A DNA stretch of 64,000 nt from Gonapodya prolifera JEL478 (lineage: Eukaryota > Monoblepharomycota > Monoblepharidomycetes > Monoblepharidales > Gonapodyaceae), in NCBI GenBank assembly GCA_001574975.1, contig KQ965750.1:1-64000 (forward strand). The letters are read 5' to 3'. The notes beneath the pieces were generated by a model. That model did no database searches and was not told where the DNA came from. It was given only the letters and a program-made list of their open reading frames with translations. The first letter of the stretch is position 1, and the number at the start of each line of letters is the position of its first letter. A program made the position numbers and the translations under genes. Positions 1 through 12,500 of this stretch are shown here, in pieces.

Positions 1-656
1 GTTTTCACAACAATACTGACAAGTCCACCTTGGGTGTGGATATCTGGCGCAGAGCCGCTGCCCCTCTGCGAACACCCCCAGCTTCTTCACTTCCCAAGAG
101 GGCCCTCACCCACAACACTTGGTGTGTAGAGCTTCGACATAAGCTCATCAACCATAGCACAACTCCACTCACCAGAGTGAACCCAACAATCACACCTCCC
201 CCCCTCTCAAAGCCTGAGAGGAAAAAGAGGATGATCACCACACTCATCAACATGGACAAAGATGAGGGTAACATTGCAGCTTCTGTGCTAGTAAAGGAGG
301 ATGGGAAGCACCACCACTTCCTTACTGCAAAGTCTCCAGTATCCCGAGAACACCGGGTGACCATCACAAGATGGCAAATTGGAGTGGTTGCACACCACAA
401 TGTGTGCACCAAGTGTGGAGGTGATCTCTCTCGAGAGCATGCCATCCAGTGTGCAGACATCACTGGCATACTTCAGCCTCTTCTTGTGGGACTTCCACAT
501 GACAAGAGATTTGGAAAGACCCCAATTGACTGGGTCATCAATGCATTGGCAGGGGACATGTCTTCACATGACTCGGAGCTCTTAGTGAAGGCAATCACCA
601 AGATAGAGGAAGACTGCAGAGTCAGAGAGCGGACAGAGAATGGGTTCTTTAGATGA
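1..656 (+). mobile_element. LINE-like reverse transcriptase, C-terminal fragment
   Basis: An open frame runs in from the left edge of the window to a stop at 654-656 (frame of position 3). It has no convincing ATG start, so the protein is cut by the window. The last 100 residues carry a CCHC-type cluster, CTKCGGDLSREHAIQC, preceded by TRWQIGVVAHHNV. This layout (Cys-x2-Cys, a few residues, His-x3-Cys) is the zinc-binding tail that follows the reverse transcriptase in many non-LTR retroelements. No RT catalytic motif lies inside the window, so the assignment rests on the tail alone. Family-level identity cannot be given. It could also be a degraded copy or an unrelated zinc protein. Confidence 0.45.
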
Positions 657-2332
657 ACTGAGGGTATGAACTTTGGGCACTTGGCGTGAATTCAGTTGTT
701 GGACACATACTATTTGTGAATTAGTCTTTGACTTGCTCTAGATTTACCGCACTACTGTAGTAGCTTTGGACAGAGGAGATCCCCTCTATAATAAACACAC
801 TGATATCGTTAGGGTTAGTCAGTGCCCATCTCAGCACCAACAAGGCATGCCCTTTAATCAGGAAGGTGCTCAGGATCATTTCTCACTTGGTGAAACACTC
901 TTTCCAGTAGTGCTTCCTAAGCCCCTGCCCCCCCCCCCCACACACACACAGTCTCTCAATTGCTCCTTTCAATTGCCCCTGAATAATCAAGTTTCCTTCC
1001 AGAAGTAAGGACGTCTTCAACAAGAACAAGGAAAAGAGGTCATCTTTCTGCAGTCCAGGGACCAAGGAACCTGGTGCACTGGATCATTCCTTTCACTAGC
1101 ATGGATTTGTGTAGAGCTTACATTTGGTCAGCCAGTCTCCTGGACTATATCCAAAGGTTAATTTGCAGTGCCAGACTAGAGAGGGACCAAACAGTGAGAT
1201 AGATAGAGAGAGTTGGTTACAAAATACAATGTTTTGGCCTAGCTAGACAAGGCAACACAAATAGATATAAGGTTACCTCATTGTCACATCCTACCCAAAG
1301 GCTTTACTAGTAGACTTACCCCTTGTGAGTGTTAGTTCAAGTACAGACTCCCCAAAAGGTGAGGTTCTGTTAATTGATGGATACCTGCTGTGCCCTGTTG
1401 GTGCACAAAGACTGTCTCTTTTTCTTCAACAAGAAGCATATGTAGTTTTAACATTTCAAGGAGAATATAATAGGACATTATCAAAAATTTTAAAGCAAAG
1501 GAAATCATGAATGAATGGGAATAAAGTTGAAACTTACAGAAAGGTTTTAATTGGTAAAATTCAAATTAAAGGAGCATTGTGGAAGCAAATTGGAAGCATC
1601 TTCAACAAGACTCCATCAAAAGCAGTAGAGAGAGCCAAAATGTCTGGGCTGGAGGGATTGTGTATCAATCTTACAAAAAAAGAAAGGGGGAGTAAGAAAG
1701 ATTTAGCTGTTTGATGATGAAAGGGGACCTCTTTTCATTATCTTTGATACAAAAGAACATATATCTTCTGTTTCTCAACAACAAGATCAAATTGAGCTGT
1801 GAATGGAAACCTTACATGTGTTCCAGAAAAGGTTTATACACCCACGCTGACCAGATTTGCTTTTTATAGTTTAAACCAAAATAATTCTGGGCTTCAGTTC
1901 TTCTTCAATCTTATTTAGTCTCTCAACAGCAGCTTTTGTCATTCTGTGCTGCCAAAATTGGGACTGCACTGGACTCCAACATGTGGGCATGTTATTGCTG
2001 ATTCTGTATCACAGCAACCACACCTCATCTATATATATGCCACACAACCTGTTGACTGCTGTCACCACCTCAATACTCCCTAGATGTCATGTCAAAATGA
2101 CTTGCAATTTTGTCAACCATAACCAACCACTATCCAGTTGCTCTCCCACATTTCATACATTCTTACCAGCGTACTGTCATTTAAAATATGAGTCCTTGTT
2201 GGGTTTTCACAGATCCTTTTGAATTGCACACTGTTGCAAAACAATACACTTCTACTTCACTATCAACCTTTCCCACGTGAATTGCACTATCATCTTTTGT
2301 TACTTCTGGATCATCTCTGTTGAATCCACAGT
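657..2332. other. gene-free AT-rich stretch
   Basis: No coding region could be supported here. Short open frames (for example 1325-1510 and 1511-1714) lack recognisable motifs, have no splice partners and have the AT-rich composition of the surrounding DNA. A C-run next to a short CA repeat lies at about 929-951. It may be decayed transposon sequence downstream of the reverse-transcriptase fragment. Confidence 0.5.
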
Positions 2333-2572
2333 TGTCACACTGACATCCACTAACATGGAGTATATAGTGTAGTATGAGTGTTGGGTATTAGCTGCTGTGC
2401 CACTACTGTGGCCGCGGATTTAGATGTGCACACCTGCAGGACGTGCCCTAAGTTTGGCATCACGTTCCTGCAGGTGAGTTCTATGCACATTACGTCTTGC
2501 TATGTACATCTGATCATATATACACGTTCCTGCAGTTTACAGGCTCGTGCAGCTCACCTAGGTTGTGTAGCA
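2333..2572. repeat. solo LTR-like element, copy A
   Basis: A 240-bp element begins TGTCACAC and ends GTGTAGCA, giving TG...CA ends with a short imperfect inverted repeat. It is flanked on both sides by the same five bases, ACAGT (2328-2332 and 2573-2577), the size of target duplication made by LTR-retroelement integrases. A second copy lies at 2848-3087. A hand alignment gives 21 mismatches and no gaps in 240 positions, about 91 percent identity. No internal retroelement genes are attached, so it looks like a solo LTR or a short non-autonomous relative. The family is not identified. Confidence 0.7.
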
Positions 2573-2847
2573 ACAGTGGCTTTCAACCCTCTCTGGCAAA
2601 CCTGATGCTCCTAACCATGAATCTGTTTTTCTACCACCCTGTCCCCAACCATCCAGCCTAATGCACCTTACCTTGTTACGATTGTATCTATTCCTCATTC
2701 TGCGCCTTCCCCACTTTCCTGGCCTGGAATGCCCACAAATTTCTTGTCTCCAACCCTTCACCAAAGAATGGCACACAGCTCTGGAGGAACAAGGACTGGA
2801 ATTGTGCTGGAAATTTAGTATTATTTTGAATTCTTTAAAAAAAGAAA

Positions 2848-3087
2848 TGTCACACTGAGATCCACTAATGTGGAATCCATAGAGTAGTATGAGTGTTGGG
2901 TATTAGCTGCTGTGCCACTACTGTGGCCGCGGGTTTAGATGTGCACACCTGCAGGACGTGCCCTAAGTTTGGCATAACATTCCTGCAGGTGAGTTCCGTG
3001 CACATTACAACTTTTTATGTATATTTGATCACACATACACGTTCCTGCAGATTACAGGCTCGTGCAGCTCACCTAGGTTGTGTAGCA
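2848..3087. repeat. solo LTR-like element, copy B
   Basis: Second 240-bp copy of the element at 2333-2572, in the same orientation and with the same TG...CA ends. It has a different five-base flanking duplication, AGAAA (2843-2847 and 3088-3092). The two different duplications show that the copies inserted independently. They are therefore not the two ends of one short element. About 9 percent divergence between copies suggests old rather than recent insertions. Confidence 0.7.
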
Positions 3088-3581
3088 AGAAAGAAAATTT
3101 AAGTCTATCAGTGGAACTGTTGAGATGGAAGTAATGCTTTCTGGTCTTTCCTCTCCCATATCAAAGATCCAGAGCAGTTTTATTTCAAGCATATGTACCA
3201 AATTTAGTGTTTCATGAAGCTTTCTGTTCCAAAAAATGTTTTGAGTAGAGAACACTCGAAAACCACAAGCTTAAAAGTTAGCAACCACGACCCGCGCCAA
3301 CAACACGACACGCCAGGCGCCCCTCCTCACTCGGTAAAAAAAAAGGAAAAGAAAAGAAAGGGATGGGGTGGAAAGGTGATTGATCAAACTTGAACAATGA
3401 CTGGCTACACAAATACCCTCATCAGAGTGATTTTTTGTGTGGCATGATATTGTTTTTATATGACAGTCAAAAAGTCAAAAGCCTTTATCTACAATGACAC
3501 TAACTCTAATGTAATTCTTGCACAAAATATCAAAATTAAATATAATTTCATTAACAACTTATGCACAGCAATATGTAATTT
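3088..3581. other. intergenic 3' flank of the dynein gene
   Basis: No gene seen. A short GC-richer patch (about 3285-3335) followed by an A/G-rich run breaks the AT-rich background. The remainder is AT-rich sequence downstream of the dynein stop codon at 3582-3584. Confidence 0.4.
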
Positions 3582-6500
3582 TTAGTCCCTCTGACACACT
3601 AATGTGACACCACGTTTTAACCAGTGCTTTCCTGGTGTATCTGTGCTCAAGTCAACATTTGTGATAAAGAGTCCAGATTCCCCATCATATTGGTGGACTA
3701 TGACATCCTTTGGTGCTGCCAAATCTGGTCTGTATACAAACAAAGGACACCTGTATCTCTGATAGTTCTTTTTGGCTGCAACAGCTGTACTACTGGAGCC
3801 ATTGTTAGTCACACTATCAGATGTAGTGTCTCCATGAGTTGGTTGGAACCACATCTGGAATTGATGGCATTTAGTAAACTTCACTTGCAGACAAGATCAT
3901 GAGCCTCACCAGGGGAATATTGCCATAACTTTCTGAGCTTCTTGGTTCCTTCAGGTGATTTCGATTTACATCCCATGCAGCACTGCATAAACTGAGACCA
4001 GTTATAAAGCACCCTGTCTCCGGTGGGGCAATCTGCTTTGATGTTAAGCATACTACATCAAACTGCAAGTGCTCTAATGGTTCTTTGAAGCTAACAGCAT
4101 GATCTCTCAGAATCCCTGCAAAGCATTGTCATTATGGTGTGTTCAATTATTTCCCTTGATTGTGCTTACTTACCACTAAGGAATGCATGTGGTGAGAAGA
4201 CTTTTGACAAGTCATAACTAATGATCCCAACGTGATATGATCCAGAAAGCTTTGCAGCCATTGCACTTTTCCTAGCTTCATACCAACCCTTCACATAGAT
4301 TAATCTCTCCAATAAATCATTGATCCATGATGATAAGGACATTCTTGTAGGATACATTAGTCCACTTTTACACCACTGAAGTGGCACGTGATTTCTGGAA
4401 ATGTCACTCAGGATTTCTTTCAAGGCATCATCTGGCTCCTTCTTGGGTGATGAAAACTTTGAAACACACTCCAAAGTTTGTAGCACCAGATCCAAGAGAC
4501 AGCGGTAGGATACAATGTTCTCAAAAAGAACAGCATCAAGGGCCTTTGAAAATGCTTTATGGGTTGTGAAGGTTGAAAACAATGTTTCAAAGCTACAACT
4601 TCCTCTAATATGGTCAAGGACATGGGTGTGCTCCAAGATTGATGCATGAATATTTCCTTGAATTGCTTGACTCCACGACTCACAAACTTTGATGATGTCC
4701 TGAATGCTGCAGTAATGTGTTATTGTCTCACCAACATTACTGCTGTAAAAGCATTGAATATCTGTGATAAATGGATTAACTAGGTGCCTGACCCTGAAAC
4801 TTTGGCCTGCATCTGGCAACAAGGAGAAAGCTGGACCAGCTTCAAAAGGAAGTTGTTTTGCAAGCAAAAGCGCATTTTCATATGAGTTTTGCTGGATACT
4901 TTCTGCAATGGGTGCCAAATTTACTCCAATATTGTTTTGATCTGGATTTGTCCAATCAGTAGTGATGCAATCAAGAAGTAAAGAGCTTATCACACGTTTG
5001 TCCCAATTATCAACTACTTCAGTGCCAAAGGAGAAGTCATTTCCAAACATAATGAGCTTTCTAATTACATTTCTCTCTTTTTGGGCACCTTCATCATCAC
5101 TACTTTCTTCAAAAAGCTGTCTTAGATGATTGCAAGTGAGGACAAGGTTGTCAAAGGCAAAACTGTATGGATGTATGAATCCCAAAGGACCAAACTGTGC
5201 TCTTAAAACAATTGTTGTATGAAAGACAGACAAACCAAAAAGTATATTTCTGTACAACATTGTTGGATGGAACTCTGGTGGAGAAAGATTTGATTCCAAT
5301 ACACTCATGGAATCTAAAAGAGTTGGTTGGAATTTCCCCTTTTCAGCCAAGTAAATTTTCAAAGATTTTTGCAAAACACTTTCTGGGACCTCATATAATT
5401 GAGGATCTGCCAGAATCCAGAGGCGAAAACCAGAGCTCAGCCCCCTGTGGGTGTCCATCCAATTCAATTTGTCCATTACCAAATGCAATACAGGGTCATC
5501 CTCAGAACTTATCTGGATGACCAACCAACGGCCCTTTGTTGTTGCTTCATCAAGAAGCATTTCTGTATGAGGATCATTCTGAGCACCAAATGGTAATATC
5601 AGAAGAAATGTTGTCATACTCCTAACCTGAGCAAACTCATGGATGACCCTTATGCTTGTGTCTCGTTGATGCTCAAATACAATAATTGGAGTGTTAGAAG
5701 AGGAGTATGGGAAGAGAAGCCCAAGAGCTGAAGGACTTTCAAGGCTATCCTCAATTTTTGTTTCTAAAACTTCATCTGCAAACCAAGTTGCAATTTGGAC
5801 CAAAAGATCTGGTCTCAATGAAATAAGAAGCAAGAAACGTTCAAATAAAGAGATTTGAGTTTCCCATTTTCCAGGAAGCTTCACTTGTGTTGGAATCCAG
5901 GTTCTGGTGACTTCTTCCCAACTATTTTCAGAAGCTGGTGATGTTGCTATATTAGCATTGCGAGAAAATTCAACAGCAAGTTTGGTGAATTCTGGGAGCT
6001 TTGATAGGTTTGCAACCCTCCTTAAAATTTATGATGATAAATATACAAACAAGAGAAACTTGCAATAAAGGTTTCTCACCTCCAATCTTTTTCTGACAGC
6101 CAACCATTAGAAGGGTTTTTCTGGTTGCTTGAAAACTTTACTTCAGTCTCAGAAGGGTTGAAAATGAAAATGTCAGACACTTCATGTAGGTCTGAGCCAA
6201 TAACACCAAGGAAAAATTCCCATTGACTATCAGATATGTGCAGGGTACCAACTCCAAGTGATCTGCAAAAATTTGCACATGTACCAAATAATGCAACAGT
6301 GCGTTGTGGAGGCTCAAGGCTTGGTAAAACCACTTTAATCAATGAAGCTAAGAAAGCTTTGGTAGTATTTGCCAAATTAGGCAAGTCTGTTGGTGATATG
6401 AGTTTTGGAACATTTGCCTTGCAAAACTCAAGAAACCACGCTGTTGTAAAACTGTAGGCTCCCCTCAAATTTGTAAGTGGACTGACTGTTCTGCAAAAAA

Positions 6501-9500
6501 TGAAAGCGATTTCTGATGCAAAGTTGGAGTACCACATTAAAGTGGCATTTGTGTTAACTTCATTTTCCTCACAAACTTGCTTTAAAGCCTGAACAATAGC
6601 CTTTTCACACTCTCTTATTGACTCAAAGATTTCACCACCCTCAACGTCCAACTCAGTTGCTCTCTCCAAAAGAATGACCTCTTTTTCAATGAGGTCACGG
6701 GCAAGAATGTAGACTCTATGTTTTTCCCCCTGCCTCTGTTTATGCAAGAGATTGAGATGTGGCTCATGAATCTCCAAGACTGCACTAAGTACTTGCTGTT
6801 GGATAACATTATGATATTGACCATTACTGTCAATCACTTGTAACATAGCACAAAGCCAATGAGGTAAGCTAGCACTTGTTGTTGAGCCCAAAATAAAAAG
6901 TCTGAAGCTTGGATTCACAACAATGCAAGAATGTCCAATTGATAAATGTGCAACACCTTGCTCAAATGAGTTGTGGTAATTGTTAACCTCTACTAGAGGT
7001 TGAAGCCATTCAGGTTCTGGCACTTTGAAGTCATCACTATTCATCTTTAGTAAAAGTGTATGTCCTGCTTTTGCTGCTGTAGCTAGCTTTCCCTGGAGGT
7101 TATCATCGCTATAATTCACTGTTTGTACTACAGAACTCTCCCTTTCCATTGCACAGAACAAAGCTGTCATTCTGTTTGAGGTATCAAGTATAATAGAAGT
7201 TTTAGGATAAGATTTTGCTATATAGTAGGCTTCCAATGCAGACTCATCAGGATAGATGCTGAACAATGTGCAGTAGTGTGGCATTGCAAATGGCATGCAG
7301 AGCTTTGGCAGTAAATAATCAATTGAGAATGATATCTTAAGCTCATGTAGCACAGATTTAACCTGCTCAAGGATATTAACTCTCAATTGCACAGATGCCT
7401 CTGCAAGATATGTCACAGTTGTTGCGGCAAGAAGGCAGTCCCCAATTAAATTGTTCCAACGATGCTCCCATTTTGATATTGAGTTGCACCATCTTTCCTT
7501 GCATGTTGTTAAAGTTGCAAGCATTTGCTGTGCTGTTCGATGCTTAACTTGAAATGATTGTAAGACTTTGAAAGCAGCTTCTTTCTGCTTTGCCATTTGA
7601 TCAAACTTTCCTTTCATCTCATTGAGCTTAGCCTCACATCTTTCAAGAAGTTTTTTTGACTTTCCATTGCTGCTATCAAGTTGTACCATTTTGCCATCAA
7701 TATCTCCAAGTTGACGTCGGAGCGGTAGTAACATTAAAGTAGCATTATAGTATGCTTCAATTGCAAGTACCCAGGATGCTAGAATAGCAGCAAGCTTGGA
7801 AGCTTTCTCAAGTTGCTTTGGTTCAAAGTCCCTGCTGCCTGTCATTGCTTCCACCTTGATCATGGTTGATGCAGAAAGGCTATCCTTATTGAATGCATAC
7901 AGCTTTGCAAGAAATTTAGGGTCTGAGAGCATCCTCTTGCAAGTCTCCCAGTTTGTCTCACCCTGAACTGGAATATAGCTTAAGATTATACATAAAGCCT
8001 GGAAAAAACGTTTGAGGAACTTAAATAAAAATTTAGCTAGTGCAGAATTTCTTATATACACACCTCCATGACAGTAGCAACTCCTCTTGGTGGTGATATA
8101 ATGGCACGAACTTCATTTATCTCAGTTTTGTCCAACCTTTCAAGTTCTCTCTGTGCACCAAGGATGGCAGGTAAGGCTTTTGCAAGTTCAGCATCTAGTC
8201 TAGACTGCAACTGCTCTTTTTCATCCTTCAATCGTCTTTTACTATCATCATTCTTCTGCATCTCTGCAACAACTTTTGCCATGATGGTATTCTCTTCTTC
8301 CATTGAAATCAGATGTTGTTGTGTTTTTGAGCTCCATGAGTCATGTTCAGCAAAGTACATGTTATGCCCAAATTCAATTCTGGCAATTGCCTGCATTAGT
8401 GTAGATGTCTTTGCAAGAGCATTTCTATACTTTCGAAGACTACTGAGGAGTCTCTGACCAACTTTGGCACTCAATGAAACTAAACACCTGGCAGCAACAT
8501 CTAAGGATCCGCTTGATGTGGAACGTAAGGTTAAGTTTTTCTCTGACTTTATCCACTTATGAAAGTCTTGCTGCATCTGTGAAATTTTGCATAATGCATT
8601 TGATCCAGTGGAACGCAGCGTTTCTGCCGTGATCTCATCAATTTCTGCTTCTCTGAGATAAATATCTAGGAGTGATTGCATTTGTTTTTCTCCCAGTATG
8701 GAATTCTCTGTGAGAACAATGGCACTATTATTTATTGCAGGTATTGATCTTTCCAAGCTTCCAGATTTTTGATATGAAGACGTATCTGTTAATGAGATGA
8801 CCCAGTGAATGTGTCTTCGTAAGTAAAATTTTATAAGAAGCTCTTTCATGTGGGTTGGAGGAATGCTCTTGCATCCTTCTTCTCGAAGCTTATTTATGAT
8901 AGTAGCAAGTTTATCTGCAGAATCAATGCTCCGTGTGATGCTTGGAAGTAACCATCCAACTTTCAGAAGATGATTCAAATCATGCCACTGTGATGTTGTG
9001 TGCAGTTTTGTGCTATCAACAAATGCAATTATGCTCTTTTCGCTTGTTACAGATAGCTCAAAAATATGGCTGAGCCATTCTCTCCACCTCTTATCAGGAT
9101 TTTCTTCAAGTGATGAAGCCAGTGAAGGAGAGAAAACCTCAAATATTTTATCTGAGAACAATGCAGCAAGTTTTGCAGTCCCTGACCAATTTCCAGTTGG
9201 AGAACCAATCAATACTGTTGGTACTCCTGGAAGATATGATGCCCAAGTAATTGTACAGGCACAGGCAATTGCCCATTCATGAAGCAATAGCTCAATTTCT
9301 TTTGAAACTTTTCCAATGGCATCAAGATTCTGCCGAACTATGGGAAGTGATATTTCAAAATTGCCTAATGGCTGTAAAGGGCATTCATCTTGATCAAATA
9401 AAAGGCTGTTTAAAGCTTGTTGTGACTCTTTTGACATGAACTTTTTTGGAATGTATAGAAGTGTATCTTTCTGGGGGAATGTGTCATTGAATGGTGTCAT

Positions 9501-12500
9501 AAAATGCTGTTATTTATGTTAACTTAACCATTATGTATATATGTTGTATGGGATTGCACTCACTGAAAGGTATATTCTATGAAAAACATCTCTAAAAAGT
9601 AGTTTATCATTTCCAATGAGTTTACTCTGGTATACACACATGCAGTTGTAGCCCCACATATGAAGAATGTTTTTTGCTGTTTTGTCAGAGCCATGACTCA
9701 AAAATAGTAATCCTCGAAAAATAGTGATAGGCTCAAAAATTGAGAACCTGTAATAAAATCCCCCAGATGACTGCAAGAATTGGCTTGAAACTGATTTGGC
9801 AAGTCCAACAGTTGCATCAATCAAGTGATCTTCAAAATGGTCCTCTGATCCTTTCACATCTTTGAAACCTCCATCAGCAAAGGTTGTGAGAATATTTTGG
9901 AGTCTTTCACCATCATCCTCTAAGACTGGAATTGGGACAAAGTGTCTCAAAATCTTTGATGGTAACTCAATACCATTGTATACATCAAATGTTGCCACAA
10001 GATTCAAATCTTCTGTTTTTACTTCACTAGTCTCCTGAAGCCAGCCCCTCTGTTCCAAAAACTCCCTCAAGGATTCAAGGTTGCTTATAGATTCAGCTTG
10101 AAAAGCCAAATTCAGTTCATCAAAGAGCATCACCTGCTTTTTACCATTTATTGTTCCAAATGCATTCTGCCTCTTCCTTTGGAGACTTTCCAGCAGAGTG
10201 TTCCTGAACTCTTTAGAAGTTGCACTTGAACTAAATGGAACACAATAGACCTGTTGAGATTTGTCTTTTTGCCCACAAGCTTGGATGGTTGTGTTTACAA
10301 TTGTTGATTTGCCAGACCCTTTCTGTCCCATCAAAATTGTAGGAACACTTTGCTGAAGAAGAAGTTGCACAAAGTAGCCAACTTGAATTACTACTTCATC
10401 AACTACAACATCCTCTGCCCCAATCAAATGACCTGGCACTATTGGTGTTGTGGTTACAATATGTCCAGCAAGTGCATTCCATGGAGTCCATGAAAGAGTT
10501 TTACTGTCAAAATAATAATCATAAACTGTTTTCTCTTTTGGAATTGTGACTCCCATCCTAGTTGCTTCACAAGGCACAGCAATTTCCCTTTCAATATTTT
10601 CACATACAGAAGCAAGAACATCACGAAGAAATCTATTAAATAAGAAGCGATGCTTAGATTTCACAAATCCTCCAGCTGTCCATATAGTGGACATAATCAA
10701 TGCTAAAACAATGTGTTGCATCTTATCTCACATTCTAAAAATACGAACTTTTTCTCACCTGCAATAATCCAGGCTATTTGCTCTGAATCTGTGAATCTAT
10801 CATAACCCTCTGGGCTAAGCTCATGATAAAGGGCATTGAATATTTCCCAACAGCCCAAAATATAAGCTGTCTTTGGTAAGGATGAAAAATCTGTAATTTT
10901 ACTAATAGAATAGTCAATGCAGGGCTCCAGTATGTGTTTGAGTACTATCCATAAGAGTTTGTGATGGTGTTGAAGAGCTTCTCCGGTTTTTGTACCCAGT
11001 TTTGTCTGAAGTAAGCAAATGGATGTTAGGCAGCCAGAAGATATATTAATTATTTTGGCATTTGTCAAGATGGAACTGCAAATATTTGAAACAGGTGAAG
11101 TCTCAAAAATGAAATTAATCTTGTTTGAAATGGTATGTACGTCAGAATAATTTTGGGCATGCAAATAGATGTGATCTTGAATAAGTGGGGCAACCACATG
11201 GATCCAGGATTCCCCAATGTCACCATCAAACCAAAGCCAAACAGTTCTTCCACTTGTGGCTTTTTTTACAGCTTCCATCAAAATAAAGTTTAAGGTATTT
11301 TCCAAATGAACTGTTGAATGATCTAAATTAACAAAGCTGTTTGGGTAAATTCTCTTAACTATTAATGGTAAAGGAGAAGAGCCATTTGCATCTGCTGCTC
11401 TCTTGATTCTGTTTTCAATAGCTTTCTTTACTAAATGAATTGCCGTTGATTTTCCGGACATAATGGAGCCCTGTACAATGGTGATATGTTTTTCAGAGAT
11501 TGAAGACAGTATGTGCTGGCAGCATTCAATAAATTCACTAGAAACTGAAATGTGCAAGTCTTGAACAGCCCTGTGTAGCTCTTCTGCATCAACATCAGTG
11601 TGTTTAGAATACTCTGGGAGATCTCCAAAAATTTCCGACACAAGACGACCACACAAGCTTTTATTTTCAGAAGGCACTTGGGGGATAATGGCACTCAAAA
11701 TTGCACTCCCAACAACAGTTATTTCAGACAGCCCTCCTTTAAGTGGTCGGATTCCAAGTGAGCTGAGTTTTTTAAGTATTAACCATACTAAACCTTTCTT
11801 GAGCACCTGAGGTCTCTTTGGGATATGTATGGAAAACATCTGCAGAAAGGAATTAACTTTTCTAGCCAATGACTTGGAAGATCTGAACCCCAAACTTGAA
11901 AGTGCAATTTCAGCAACTTTTTGGCAATCAATTTGGTTTAAAAAAATTGGCCTGAAAAGACTTTTCATTGACCTTGGCAAGTTCCACCACTCCTTAGAGT
12001 GCAACAGTTGCATGCTGCACAATATGAAGGGTCTACCTTTGAGTTGAATATCATTGTATCCAACATGAAGGCCATTTGGCCTGGCTTTTTGCTTTGCAGA
12101 AAACACTGACTGCAGGATGGACATCTGATGTGATACAAAAGCAAGAATATTTGAGGAAAGTGCATTTATGTGCTCCAGTGACAACCATGGACTGCAATAA
12201 GAGCTTGAAAAGAGCCCAAGAAAGACCCGTTGAAGATCAGAGACAGTAGAGCTAATAGTGCAGTCCAATTGTATATGCAGTCTTCCCATTGCAACTGATA
12301 AGTCATGCATCAAAGAAGATTTCCCAGTTATTGCCCCCCCTATTATTACTGTACCCATATTTGAGCAATAAGCATTGATGATCTGACTGAATGCTTTTGA
12401 GAGTGATGGTGTTAGGATAAGCCTTTGTGCTGAGCAGGTGTACTCAAAGCCCAAGGGAATTTTATGTTCCATCACATGGGCTGCAACAACACTATCAAGG

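Noticed and set aside
2333-3087. The two 240-bp copies as the ends of one short terminal-repeat retroelement
   Set aside because: Each copy has its own five-base target duplication directly at both of its ends, so they are separate insertions rather than two ends of one element.
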